From Clostridia bacterium (GTDB lineage: Bacteria; Bacillota_A; Clostridia; Christensenellales; Aristaeellaceae): 64,000 nt of DNA. The notes beneath the pieces were generated by a model. The model was not told the DNA's origin, did no database searches, and saw nothing but the letters and a program-made list of their open reading frames with translations. This document shows, in pieces, positions 15,323 to 23,503 of this stretch (positions are counted from its first letter, which is position 1; every line of letters begins with the position of its first letter). The stretch is taken from the NCBI GenBank assembly GCA_017517815.1, contig JAFWYA010000039.1, positions 1-64,000 of the forward strand, written 5' to 3'. The translations under genes and the position numbers were made by a program.

Positions 15323-17041
15323 ATGAAGAAATGTTTTGCGCGCGCCGCGCTGTGTGCGCTGACCTTTGGCGCGCTGGCCGTACACGCCGCGCCTGCCGTG
15401 CGCACGCCCGTGCTGCCCGACGGAGCCGTCTGGGCGCTGGCGCTGTTTGCCCTGTGGATGCTCTACGGCGCCCTTTTCAAACTCAAAAAGCCCTTCGTCC
15501 CCAAACGGCTGTGGGTGCTTGCCGCGCTGTTTTCCGGCGTGATGACGCTGGGCGAAAGCTTTGCAGCCGCCGGCACCGCCGAGTGGGTCACCGGTCAGCT
15601 GCCTGCCGCCGCGCTGTTTTTTGCAGGCCGGGTACCGCTGTATTTTGCGCTGATGCGGCTGTTTGTGCATGTGCTGTCGCTGCCGGGCCGAACGATGAAG
15701 CGGCTGCCCGTACCCATGATGAGCGGCGCGCTTCTGCTTTGCTGGCTGCCATGGTATGTTTGCCTGTTCCCGGGTACAGTGAGCAACGACAGCGTTTCGC
15801 AGCTGAAGATCATTCTGGGGCTGTCGCCGTGGTCCAATGCCAACCCCATCTGCCAGACCGGGCTGGTCGGACTGTTCCGGCAGATCGGCATCTGGCTGGG
15901 CGGCGGCGCGGACCTGGCGGTTGCGCTGTACTGTATTGTGCAGGCGGTGCTGATGGCCTGGCTTTTGGGAGAGCTGCTTTGTGAAATGGCCAAAGCCTCC
16001 GCGCCGCGCGCACTGGTATGGGGCAACTTTGCATTCTATGCCTTCTGTCCCGTCTTCCCGGTATTCGCCTTCTGCGTCGGCAAGGACACCAACTTCGCCA
16101 TGGCGGTGTTGTTCCTTGCGCTGGAGGTGTGGCGTGTGACGCACAGCGACCGCATCCGCCCGGTGCGCATCGTGTGCATGTGCATTGCCTCCGCCGCCTG
16201 CGTGCTTCTGCGCAACCCGGGCATTTACGTGGTTATTCTGACGCTTGCGTTCCTGCTGGTCTGGTCCATCCGCCGCAAGGTGTGGATTGTGCCGCTCAGC
16301 GGTCTTGTCTGTGCTTCAGCCGTATTTGCCATATTGCATCTGGCCGTAATCCCCACGCTGGATATCGCGCCCATGCCCGAAACCGAAGAATATTCCATCC
16401 CCCTGCAGCAGATCGCCCGTGTGGCCGCTGCCAATGCTCTTACGCCCGAGCAGACTGCGGCCCTCGAAGGCGTGCTGCCGGTGGATGAACTGAAAGCCGC
16501 CTACAACGGCGAGCTGAGCGACCCGGTGAAGGACCTGTGGTATGCCGACGCCACCGAAGAGCAGAAAGCCGCTTTCTGGCCGGCATGGCTGTCGGTGCTG
16601 CGCTCCAACCCCATAACCTGTGTCAGCGCCACCTTCCACAACACCTACGGCTATCTGTATCCCGGTTACGTCAGCACCATCAAGCCCACGCTGATCATTG
16701 GCAACCACAGCAGCCGCACCGCCAATGTGGCCGGTTATTTTGACTACACGGTCAACCCGCTGAGCACCCGGCTCAAGGCCTTTACAGAGGCTTTGAACAC
16801 AAATGCGCTCTACCGCATCGTCATCTCCCCCGGCCTGTACGGATGGCTTACGCTGCTTGCCGCCGCATGGCTTATGCGCGGCCGCGACCGCCGCAGTTTG
16901 CTTTGCGCGGTGCCTGCGCTGTTTACGCTGGCGGGATGCATGCTGTCCGCTGTGAACGGCTATTTCCGCTACGCGATGCCGCTGTACCTGAGCGCGCCGC
17001 TGCTCATCTGGCTGATGCAGCAGCACAAAGCTGAACAATAA
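15323..17041 (+). CDS. Large polytopic membrane protein (DUF6020-like, glycosyltransferase-like topology)
   Basis: A 572-residue protein with at least eleven hydrophobic segments and one large extracytoplasmic region (about residues 350-480) rich in charged and aromatic residues. It resembles clostridial DUF6020-type membrane proteins, which look like GT-C enzymes; the SNDSVSQLKI and GKDTNF loops after early helices would suit such a fold. The function is unknown. AGGAGG lies 9 nt upstream of the ATG at 15323, which fixes the start over an upstream extension. It has its own promoter and terminator. Confidence 0.65.
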   Translation: MKKCFARAALCALTFGALAVHAAPAVRTPVLPDGAVWALALFALWMLYGALFKLKKPFVPKRLWVLAALFSGVMTLGESFAAAGTAEWVTGQLPAAALFFAGRVPLYFALMRLFVHVLSLPGRTMKRLPVPMMSGALLLCWLPWYVCLFPGTVSNDSVSQLKIILGLSPWSNANPICQTGLVGLFRQIGIWLGGGADLAVALYCIVQAVLMAWLLGELLCEMAKASAPRALVWGNFAFYAFCPVFPVFAFCVGKDTNFAMAVLFLALEVWRVTHSDRIRPVRIVCMCIASAACVLLRNPGIYVVILTLAFLLVWSIRRKVWIVPLSGLVCASAVFAILHLAVIPTLDIAPMPETEEYSIPLQQIARVAAANALTPEQTAALEGVLPVDELKAAYNGELSDPVKDLWYADATEEQKAAFWPAWLSVLRSNPITCVSATFHNTYGYLYPGYVSTIKPTLIIGNHSSRTANVAGYFDYTVNPLSTRLKAFTEALNTNALYRIVISPGLYGWLTLLAAAWLMRGRDRRSLLCAVPALFTLAGCMLSAVNGYFRYAMPLYLSAPLLIWLMQQHKAEQ

Positions 17042-17043
17042 CC

Positions 17044-17078
17044 AAAACTGCCGTGCAGATGCACGGCAGTTTTCTTTT
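17044..17078. terminator. Bidirectional terminator
   Basis: A 13-bp perfect stem (AAAACTGCCGTGC and complement), loop AGAT, with TTTTCTTTT on the right and AAAA on the left; it serves two convergent units. Confidence 0.85.
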
Positions 17079-17883
17079 ACTTTTTCGGTTCAAACCGTTC
17101 AAAGATAGGATACTGGTATCCTGCTTTGTACGCATCATCCAGCACCTGCTGGCTGCGCACCGTCCAGCACGCAAGCAGCGGCTTGAACACATTTTTCATC
17201 AGCCACATCGAAATGGTGTGATCCGTGGGCACGGAGTACGCCACAAAATGCGGGCGGCTGATCATGTTGACGATCAGCGACCTCAGCGCGATGTAGGAAG
17301 CAAGGTTCAGTTCTTCCTTCTTCCACTTGCCGCCGCTGGCCAGCTGGCCGCGCAGAATGTGCGGGGCATTTTCGCGGAAGTATTTCATCGCCGCGGGGTT
17401 AAAGGCCTCCACGCAGTAAGGGCCCTTGTACTCCTTCAAAATCTGCCAGGCAGCGGCGGCGTTCTTCGCCGGGCCGCCGTTGTGCTTGACCTCCACGATG
17501 ATCGGCGCGCGGCCGTCCACCATTTCAAGCACTTCCGTAAATAGTGGGATGCGGCTGCCGTCGGGCAGCAGCGGAAGGTCGGCATAATCAACGTCCTGCA
17601 CCAGCTTGTCCACGCCGCATACGCGCTTGAGGCTGCCGTCGTGGTGCACCACCATCTGGCCGTCGCGCGTCAGCTGCACGTCCAGCTCCATGCCATAGCC
17701 GTTTTCCACCGCCAGGTGGAAGGCCTGCATGCTGTTTTCGATCACCTGATGATTTCCGTCATGCAGTCCGCGGTGGGCATATAGCCAGCCGCGAAGCATG
17801 CTGTCATCGGGGCGGTCTTTTTTGCAGGGAGCGATCATCCACAAATAAATGATGATCAAAACAAGGATCACGATCCACATCAT
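17077..17883 (-). CDS. Membrane-anchored glycerophosphodiester phosphodiesterase
   Basis: A 268-residue GDPD-family protein that hydrolyses glycerophosphodiesters to glycerol-3-phosphate and an alcohol. An N-terminal membrane anchor (MMWIVILVLIIIYLWM) precedes the TIM-barrel domain. Catalytic motifs are AHRGLHDGNHQVIENSM (His, Arg, Glu, Asn), MELDVQLTRDG (Glu, Asp metal ligands) and VVHHDGSLKRV. It lies downstream of an MFS gene and its ATG shares one base with that gene's stop, so translation is probably coupled. The likely source of substrate is lipid or teichoic-acid turnover. Confidence 0.88.
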   Translation of the reverse strand: MMWIVILVLIIIYLWMIAPCKKDRPDDSMLRGWLYAHRGLHDGNHQVIENSMQAFHLAVENGYGMELDVQLTRDGQMVVHHDGSLKRVCGVDKLVQDVDYADLPLLPDGSRIPLFTEVLEMVDGRAPIIVEVKHNGGPAKNAAAAWQILKEYKGPYCVEAFNPAAMKYFRENAPHILRGQLASGGKWKKEELNLASYIALRSLIVNMISRPHFVAYSVPTDHTISMWLMKNVFKPLLACWTVRSQQVLDDAYKAGYQYPIFERFEPKK

Positions 17884-19193
17884 CAGTCATCCCCCGCGTC
17901 AAAGGCTTCCAGCTTGCTCTTGGGCTTTTCAGGACGGCTGTCGCCGTGCTTGGTCAGGCTGATGGTCACAAAGGACGCAGCCACCATCAGCGCCGCATAG
18001 GGGAACAGCGTGTGATAGCCCACATGCTCCAAAAGCCAGCCACTCAGGATGGGCGTAGCGATCTGCGCCGCCATGGAGAAGGTGTAGTAATAGCCGGTGA
18101 ACTTGCCCACCTCGCTGGCCTTGGAGATTTCCACCACCATGGGGTAGGAGTTAACATTGATCATGCTCCAGGCGATACCCACCAGTGAGAAGATGATATA
18201 CACCGACGGATGGAAGGTGGTAAACAGCGCGGCAGTAGCAAAGCTGAGCGCCAGCACCGTTACGCCGGACTGGATCATACGCTTGCGGCCGAAGCGAGCG
18301 GACAGGCTGCCGATGGGAATGTAGCTGATGACGGCCGCCACGGTAGCCACCATCACGCACTGGGAGGCCGCCTTGATGTCGTAGCCCCACTGCACGCTCA
18401 TGTACTTGGTCACGGCGGTGGTCACGGCGTTGTAGCCCATGAACCACAGGCTTACAGAGCACAAAATCAGGATCAGGCTGCGGCGCAGGTCCTTGGGCAG
18501 CGCCTTGAAGCCGCCCTTGCCGGCGTCGGCCTGCTCAGGCACTTCGGGCTTGTCGCGGGTGAGCTGCTCGTTGATGGCATCGGTTTCGGCCACCAGCTTG
18601 TTTTCGCGGATGGTAAGAAGCAGCACCGTCACGGCAATCACCATCAGCGCGCCAACGGCGGCAAACAGGGTGGAGTAATGTTCACGGCCGGCGGCATCCT
18701 TGGTGACCAGCAGGCTGATCATAGCCAGCGTGAACACGCCGCCCAGCGCGCCCATCAGGTTGATGATGGCGTTGCCCTTGCTGCGCAGGGGCTTGGGCGT
18801 TACGTCAGGCATCAGGGCCACAGCAGGGCTGCGGTAGGTGCCCATGGCCAGCAGCAGCAGGCCCAGCGTGCACACAAACAGCACCATGTTGCCGGTGTTA
18901 TCGGCATAGGGCAACAGCTGCATCAGCACCACTGCGGCCACCGTGCCGCACAGGATGAACGGCGTGCGCTTGCCCAGACGGGTGCTGCAGTTGTCCGACA
19001 GCTTGCCAAACAGCGGCAGCAAAAACAGCGCCAGCACATTATCCAGCGCCATGATGAAGCCGGCAATATCGTCGGGAATATCAAAGGTGTTTTTCAGAAC
19101 CAGCGGAACAACGCTGTCATACAGCTGCCAGAAGGCGCTGATGGACAGAAACGCAAGGCCTACCAGCAAAGTACGTTTGGTATTGAGTTTCAT
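17883..19193 (-). CDS. MFS transporter, SLC45/GPH sugar-transporter-like
   Basis: A 436-residue transporter with twelve predicted membrane helices. The first half contains the loop GKLSDNCSTRLGKRTPFI, typical of the sucrose/glycoside-pentoside-hexuronide branch. The long cytoplasmic loop between helices 6 and 7 and the second-half loop ARFGRKRMI also fit. A disaccharide or related solute is plausible. AGGAGGT precedes the ATG. It is the first gene of a two-gene unit with the glycerophosphodiesterase. Confidence 0.82.
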   Translation of the reverse strand: MKLNTKRTLLVGLAFLSISAFWQLYDSVVPLVLKNTFDIPDDIAGFIMALDNVLALFLLPLFGKLSDNCSTRLGKRTPFILCGTVAAVVLMQLLPYADNTGNMVLFVCTLGLLLLAMGTYRSPAVALMPDVTPKPLRSKGNAIINLMGALGGVFTLAMISLLVTKDAAGREHYSTLFAAVGALMVIAVTVLLLTIRENKLVAETDAINEQLTRDKPEVPEQADAGKGGFKALPKDLRRSLILILCSVSLWFMGYNAVTTAVTKYMSVQWGYDIKAASQCVMVATVAAVISYIPIGSLSARFGRKRMIQSGVTVLALSFATAALFTTFHPSVYIIFSLVGIAWSMINVNSYPMVVEISKASEVGKFTGYYYTFSMAAQIATPILSGWLLEHVGYHTLFPYAALMVAASFVTISLTKHGDSRPEKPKSKLEAFDAGDD

Positions 19194-19227
19194 GGGATGA
19201 CCTCCTGAATGAAATCACATCGTTTCT

Positions 19228-19256
19228 ATGATACTCATGCATGTTGGCGCTGTCAA
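19228..19256 (-). promoter_or_regulatory. Sigma-A promoter for the MFS-GDPD operon
   Basis: On the minus strand TTGACA, a 17-bp spacer and TATCAT, about 30 bp before the start codon. Confidence 0.75.
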
Positions 19257-19270
19257 TAAAGAAAACGGCT

Positions 19271-19580
19271 TTACCACTCGGCTTTTCGGCAGTTGACCGT
19301 CATCCAGAAACCCGCGACTTCCTCAGGCGGGTATTCCCCTCCCGAGCGCAGCCACCATTTGAGTGTTTCGGCAAAACTGCCGGTGAGATGATTGAGCAGA
19401 TAGCTCGGCGGCACATCTGAGCTGAAAAACGCCCGATACTGCTCAAAAAGCCGCGTCAGGTATTCGCGCAGATACTGCATGAACCATTCGCCGCCCTCGC
19501 CCGGCAGGATCCCCGCCAGGTCGCTGCGGTGTTCTCCCAGGTGGTACAGAATATGCCCCAGCTTCAGCTGCAAATTGGCA
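19271..19580 (-). pseudogene. TetR-family regulator remnant (C-terminal part only)
   Basis: The roughly 100 residues read on the minus strand (KLGHILYHLGEHRSDL, LREYLTRLFEQYRAFF, WWLRSGGEYPPEEVAGFW) match the C-terminal ligand domain of a TetR-type regulator. The N-terminal helix-turn-helix is missing. The open frame continues past 19573 into sequence that belongs to the EamA fragment on the other strand and has no ATG or ribosome site. It is a 5'-truncated relic that cannot bind DNA. Confidence 0.7.
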
Positions 19581-19948
19581 AGGCCCTGTGCATGCTCAGC
19601 TCCAAAAGTTCGGTACAGATCACCACCATCAAGGGCATTTTTTCAGGCCTCGGCAGCCTGATTGTGGCCTTGATCAGCAAAGAAACGCTGCCTGCTTTCC
19701 GCTGGGTTGTGCTGGTGATGCTGCTGGGGTTTGTATCCTACGGACTGAGCATCAACTTTTACATCCGCGCGCAGCACCATCTGGGCGCTGCCAAGACCAG
19801 CGCTTATTATTCCATCGCCCCTTTCCTTGGCGTGCTGTTTGGCATGATCCTGTTTCGTGAAATGCCCGGGCTGTCGTTCTATGGCGGGCTTGCCGTCATG
19901 ATTGCAGCCACCGTACTGCTGGTGCGGGGCACATTTTCCCAAACATAA
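19580..19948 (+). pseudogene. EamA/DMT transporter remnant (C-terminal part only)
   Basis: The plus-strand frame encodes the last four or five helices of an EamA (drug/metabolite) transporter: SSKSSVQITTIKGIFSGLGS, FYIRAQHHLGAAKTSAYYS and PFLGVLFGMILFREMPG. A complete protein has about 280-300 residues; here only about 125 family-like residues remain and the upstream in-frame start has no ribosome site. The missing 5' end abuts the missing 5' end of the TetR fragment. Confidence 0.75.
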
Positions 19949-19993
19949 AAAAATTTCCCCCGGCAGAATTCTTCTGCCGGGGGAAATTTTTTT
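19947..19993. terminator. Bidirectional terminator
   Basis: A very long perfect stem (AAATTTCCCCCGGCAGAA and complement) with a tight loop, flanked by A7 and T7 runs. It lies between the EamA remnant and htrA. Confidence 0.88.
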
Positions 19994-21260
19994 ACTGGTT
20001 CACTTCATCCAGCATAGCCAGAGTGACCTTCAGCTCGATGTATTCACCATCGGGGATGTTGTTGCCCTGCACATTGTCAAGGCCGCCTTCCACGCGGTAG
20101 ACCTTCACCGTCACCACGTCGCCGGCCTGTTTGCTCTGCAGGTAGCCGGTCATTTCACTGGTGTTGGAAATGCGCTTGCCGTCGATCTCGACCACGATGT
20201 CGCCAACCTGAATGCCGGCCTTGTCGGCAGGCGCGCCAGATTCCACCTCGGAGATGTAGGCGCCGGTGGGCAGCAGGCCCTGAGCCACAGCATAGTGATT
20301 GGTATTCATGTTGGTGACAGTCACGCCGATGCGGGGCTTGCCGCCGGAGGTGATGCTGGCGCTGGAGGGCGCGGACTGCACATTGCCCTTGCCGTCAAGC
20401 ACGTCCTGAATGAGGGGCTTGGCAACGTTGATCGGGATGGCCATGCCGATGCCTTCAATGGTCGCGCCGGAGTAGGAGCTGCTGGAGTACTTCAGGCTGG
20501 GGATGCCGATCAGCTCGCCAGCCACGTTGAACATGCCGCCGCCGGAGTTGCCGGAGTTGATGGCAGCGTCGGTCTGAATCATGGTGTTGGTGGTGCGCTT
20601 GCCGTAAGCGTCGGTGGAGTTGCCGCTGATTTCACGGTTGAGGGCGGAAATGATGCCCACGGTGGTGGTGCCGGCAAATCCCAGGGGGTTACCGATGCAG
20701 ATGGCCCAGTCGCCGATGAGCAGCGCGTCGCTGTCGCCCAGCACAACGGGCTCCACCTCAAGGCCTTCCACGTAGACAACGGCCAGATCCTTGGCCTCGT
20801 CGGTGCCCATCAGCTGAGCGGGATACACCTGCTCATCCACCACAACTTCCAGACGGGTGGAATCTTCAATCACGTGATAGTTGGTAACTACATAGCCCTT
20901 GGCCACGACCACGCCGCTGCCGCTGCCCTGCAGCACTTCCTGGGTTTCAGCCTCGCCCTGGCCGCCGTAGGGATTGCCGCCATAGGGATTGCCAAAACCG
21001 AAGCCAAAGCCGAAGCCGTAGTAGGGGTAGGAGTTAAGGGTGGTCTGCATGGCGTAGTTGTTTACGCCAACCACGCTGCCGTGCACCTTCTGCACAGCGG
21101 CGGTGAAGGGGCTGGTGACGATGGTCACGTTTTCGGTCATCTTTACGCTTTCAGCATCAGCAGTGCTGACGGTGCCGGCGGTAAAGGCAGCCGTGATCAC
21201 CATGCACAGCGCCAGTGCAATGGACACATATCCAAACAGATTCTTCTTGATGTTTTTCAT
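19992..21260 (-). CDS. htrA: HtrA/DegP-like membrane-anchored serine protease with PDZ domain
   Basis: A 422-residue extracytoplasmic quality-control protease. An N-terminal membrane anchor (residues about 8-29) is followed by a glycine/aromatic low-complexity linker (about residues 78-102). The trypsin-like domain has triad His129 (TNYHVIED), Asp158 (AKDLAVV) and Ser239 (INSGNSGGG). One PDZ domain follows at about 315-405. The start at 21260 is set by GGAGGG 10 nt upstream; a long in-frame upstream extension lacks support. It is a single-gene unit, divergent from murA. Confidence 0.93.
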   Translation of the reverse strand: MKNIKKNLFGYVSIALALCMVITAAFTAGTVSTADAESVKMTENVTIVTSPFTAAVQKVHGSVVGVNNYAMQTTLNSYPYYGFGFGFGFGNPYGGNPYGGQGEAETQEVLQGSGSGVVVAKGYVVTNYHVIEDSTRLEVVVDEQVYPAQLMGTDEAKDLAVVYVEGLEVEPVVLGDSDALLIGDWAICIGNPLGFAGTTTVGIISALNREISGNSTDAYGKRTTNTMIQTDAAINSGNSGGGMFNVAGELIGIPSLKYSSSSYSGATIEGIGMAIPINVAKPLIQDVLDGKGNVQSAPSSASITSGGKPRIGVTVTNMNTNHYAVAQGLLPTGAYISEVESGAPADKAGIQVGDIVVEIDGKRISNTSEMTGYLQSKQAGDVVTVKVYRVEGGLDNVQGNNIPDGEYIELKVTLAMLDEVNQ

Positions 21261-21287
21261 TTGGGGGTTCCCTCCTTTACGGTAGCT

Positions 21288-21296
21288 ATCATAACA
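21288..21296 (-). promoter_or_regulatory. Possible extended -10 promoter for htrA
   Basis: On the minus strand TGTTATGAT is an extended -10 element 28 bp upstream of the start codon; no clear -35 box is seen. Confidence 0.4.
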
Positions 21297-21424
21297 TGCA
21301 AATTTGTCCTTACCGTGAACACGCCATGAATAATAATGGGAAAATTGCGTTCCTGCTCCCGTGTAGTTTTGGTTGAAACGCGCGGCGGTATTCGGTGCAA
21401 AAATCATACCACAAATGTCGCGCC

Positions 21425-21453
21425 TTGCCAACCGTGTCAAAACATTGTATAAT
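21425..21453 (+). promoter_or_regulatory. Sigma-A promoter for murA
   Basis: TTGCCA (21425-21430), a 17-bp spacer and TATAAT (21448-21453). Transcription should start near 21460, giving a leader of about 64 nt. Confidence 0.72.
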
Positions 21454-21493
21454 ACAAAATGGTTTATTGCGTACTGCAATCATTACCCGCGAA

Positions 21494-21514
21494 GCGAGGT
21501 GTACGGCCCACGGG
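21494..21514 (+). promoter_or_regulatory. Unusual murA translation initiation region: Shine-Dalgarno plus hairpin
   Basis: The only good ribosome site, CGAGGTG (21495-21500), lies 23 nt before the murA ATG. Between them is the small hairpin CGGCC-CACG-GGCCG. If folded, it would shorten the effective spacing to about 9 nt. Confidence 0.45.
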
Positions 21515-21523
21515 CCGCAACTT

Positions 21524-22786
21524 ATGAGCAAAGACAAAATGCTGATCACAGGCGGACGGCCTCTGATGGGTGAAATCACCGTCAGCGGCGGCAAGAATAC
21601 CTCCGTTGCCGTCATTCCTGCGACTCTTTTGTGCGACGAGCCCTGCACCATTGAGAACCTGCCCGACATCAACGACGTGCATGTACTCATCGAAATCCTG
21701 AAGCTTTTGGGCTGCAAAGTCGAATATATCCCCGGCAAACATCTCATCGTCGACCCGCGCGAGGCCACGGGCTACAAAGTGCCCTATCAGCTGAGCAACC
21801 AGCTGCGCGCCAGCTATTATCTGTGGGGTGCGCTGCTTGGCCGCTGCTGCAGGGCGGAGGTCGGCTATCCCGGCGGCTGCACCATCGGCAGCCGTCCGTT
21901 CGACCAGCATTTGAAGGGCTTTGCCGCCCTGGGAGCCGAGATCGAAGACCGCGGCGGCATGGTCAACGCCAAAGCTGAGCAGCTCATCGGCGGCGATATT
22001 TTCTTTGACGTTGTCACCGTCGGCGGCACCATCAACGTGATGCTGGCCGCTGCCAAGGCCGAAGGCACCACCGTTATCTACAACGCCGCCAAGGAGCCGC
22101 ACATTGTGGACCTTGCCAACTTCTTAAACAGCATGGGCGCGCGCGTGCGCGGCGCAGGCACCGACGTCATCCGCATCCGAGGCGTGCGAAAACTGCACGG
22201 CTGCACCTATGCCGTCATCCCCGACCAGATCGAAACCGGCACGCTGATGATCGCAGCGGCCGCCACCCGCGGCGACGTGACCATTCACGGCTGTATCCCC
22301 ACCCATATGGAGGCGCTGACGGCCAAGCTTTTGGAAATGGGCGTTGCCGTTACCGAAAACGACGACTCCATCCGCGTGCGTCCCCGGGGCGACCAGCGCG
22401 CCGTCAACATCAAAACGCAGGTCTACCCCGGTTTCCCCACCGACCTGCAGCAGCCCATGACCGCGCTTTTGTGCATGGCCAAAGGCACATCCACCGTGTG
22501 CGAAACCATTTTTGAGCAGCGCTTCAAGTACCTTGACGAGCTTCGCCGCATGGGCGCAAAATTCAAGCTGGTGGACAACACCGCCCTCATCGAAGGCGTG
22601 AGCGAGCTGTACGGCGCGCCCGTCACCGTGACCGACCTGCGCGCAGGCGCGGCGCTGGTGGTGGCAGGCCTGATGGCCAAAGGCGTGACTGAGATCTATG
22701 AAACGTCTTACATCGACCGCGGCTACGAACGCATTGAGGAAAAGCTGCGCATGCTGGGGGCGGATATCCGCCGCGAACCCATTTGA
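21524..22786 (+). CDS. murA: UDP-N-acetylglucosamine 1-carboxyvinyltransferase MurA
   Basis: A 420-residue EPSP-synthase-fold enzyme catalysing the first committed step of peptidoglycan synthesis. SGGKNTSVAVIPATLL (Lys24-Asn25) binds UDP-GlcNAc, and the active-site cysteine is Cys119 in the PGGCTIG loop, so the enzyme should be fosfomycin sensitive. The C-terminal YIDRGYERIEEKLRMLGA is typical. The ATG at 21524 gives the family-standard N-terminus; an upstream extension in the same frame overlaps the promoter. It is 47 nt from the J-domain gene and probably cotranscribed. Confidence 0.95.
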   Translation: MSKDKMLITGGRPLMGEITVSGGKNTSVAVIPATLLCDEPCTIENLPDINDVHVLIEILKLLGCKVEYIPGKHLIVDPREATGYKVPYQLSNQLRASYYLWGALLGRCCRAEVGYPGGCTIGSRPFDQHLKGFAALGAEIEDRGGMVNAKAEQLIGGDIFFDVVTVGGTINVMLAAAKAEGTTVIYNAAKEPHIVDLANFLNSMGARVRGAGTDVIRIRGVRKLHGCTYAVIPDQIETGTLMIAAAATRGDVTIHGCIPTHMEALTAKLLEMGVAVTENDDSIRVRPRGDQRAVNIKTQVYPGFPTDLQQPMTALLCMAKGTSTVCETIFEQRFKYLDELRRMGAKFKLVDNTALIEGVSELYGAPVTVTDLRAGAALVVAGLMAKGVTEIYETSYIDRGYERIEEKLRMLGADIRREPI

Positions 22787-22833
22787 CCTGCTGCCCGTAA
22801 GGCGCATACCCGTTTGGAAAGGAGGCGGCAGGC

Positions 22834-23349
22834 TTGTACGACAACAACCCATTTGAATTGCTGGGGCTGAAGCCCGGCGCCGACGCCGACGCTGTGCGTG
22901 CCGCCTACCGCCGCATGGTCAAAAGCTGCCATCCCGACCAGTTTCAGGACGCCGAAGAGCAGCGTGCCGCGCAGGAAAGGCTGATCCAGCTGAATCTGGC
23001 CTACGAATCAGCGCTCAAGTTCGCCTCGCGCCGGACGGTGGGCTTCAACCTTATTTCGCAGGAGGAAGCCAAGCACTTTGCCCAGCGCCTGATCGATCAG
23101 GGCAATCTGGAAAGCGCGCTGCGCCAGCTCAACCGCGCCGACAGCAAGGATGCCGAGTGGTACTTCATACAGGGCAACATCCTCATGGCGCTCAAGCAGT
23201 ACGAAACGGCGCACCAAAGCTACCGCGAGGCCGTGCGCCGCGAGCCGGACAACCGCAAATACCGCGAAGGCGCGCTGGATGCAGCGCTTGCCATGAAAAA
23301 GAACCGGCCCCTCGGCGAAAAGGTCATGTCGTGGCTTGGCCGTAAATAA
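22834..23349 (+). CDS. J-domain protein with TPR-like tail
   Basis: A 171-residue protein starting at TTG 22834, with AAAGGAGG 8 nt upstream. Residues 5-65 are a J domain (NPFELLGLKPGADADAVR, YRRMVKSCHPDQF) that keeps the HPD tripeptide needed to stimulate DnaK ATPase. Residues 75-155 look like two tetratricopeptide repeats (AQRLIDQGNLESALRQLNRA, YFIQGNILMALKQYETAHQS). There is no zinc-finger domain and no dnaK nearby, so it is a specialised co-chaperone rather than DnaJ. Its position between murA and spoIIGA hints at an envelope or sporulation client. Confidence 0.85.
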   Translation: MYDNNPFELLGLKPGADADAVRAAYRRMVKSCHPDQFQDAEEQRAAQERLIQLNLAYESALKFASRRTVGFNLISQEEAKHFAQRLIDQGNLESALRQLNRADSKDAEWYFIQGNILMALKQYETAHQSYREAVRREPDNRKYREGALDAALAMKKNRPLGEKVMSWLGRK

Positions 23350-23362
23350 TTTTTTCATTCTC

Positions 23363-23390
23363 CCGGACTGTTGATCAGTCCGGTTTTTTT
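23363..23390 (+). terminator. Terminator of the murA-J-domain unit
   Basis: An 8-bp perfect stem (CCGGACTG and complement), loop TTGAT, then T7. Confidence 0.85.
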
Positions 23391-23417
23391 GTTTGCAAAC
23401 AAATCCGCACCATCGCT

Positions 23418-23473
23418 TTCGACTTTTTTCGCATTTCATTCCGACACGTGTGGCAAAGCCGCAGGCATATACT
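23418..23473 (+). promoter_or_regulatory. Tentative Spo0A-type control region of spoIIGA
   Basis: TTCGACT (23418-23424) differs by one base from the reverse complement of the 0A box TGTCGAA. TATACT at 23468-23473 could be the -10. A CCGACA at 23441-23446 would give a 21-bp spacer, reminiscent of the long spacer of the Bacillus spoIIG promoter. Confidence 0.35.
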
Positions 23474-23503
23474 TTTGCCACAGGCTTCAGGGAGGCGGTA
23501 GGG

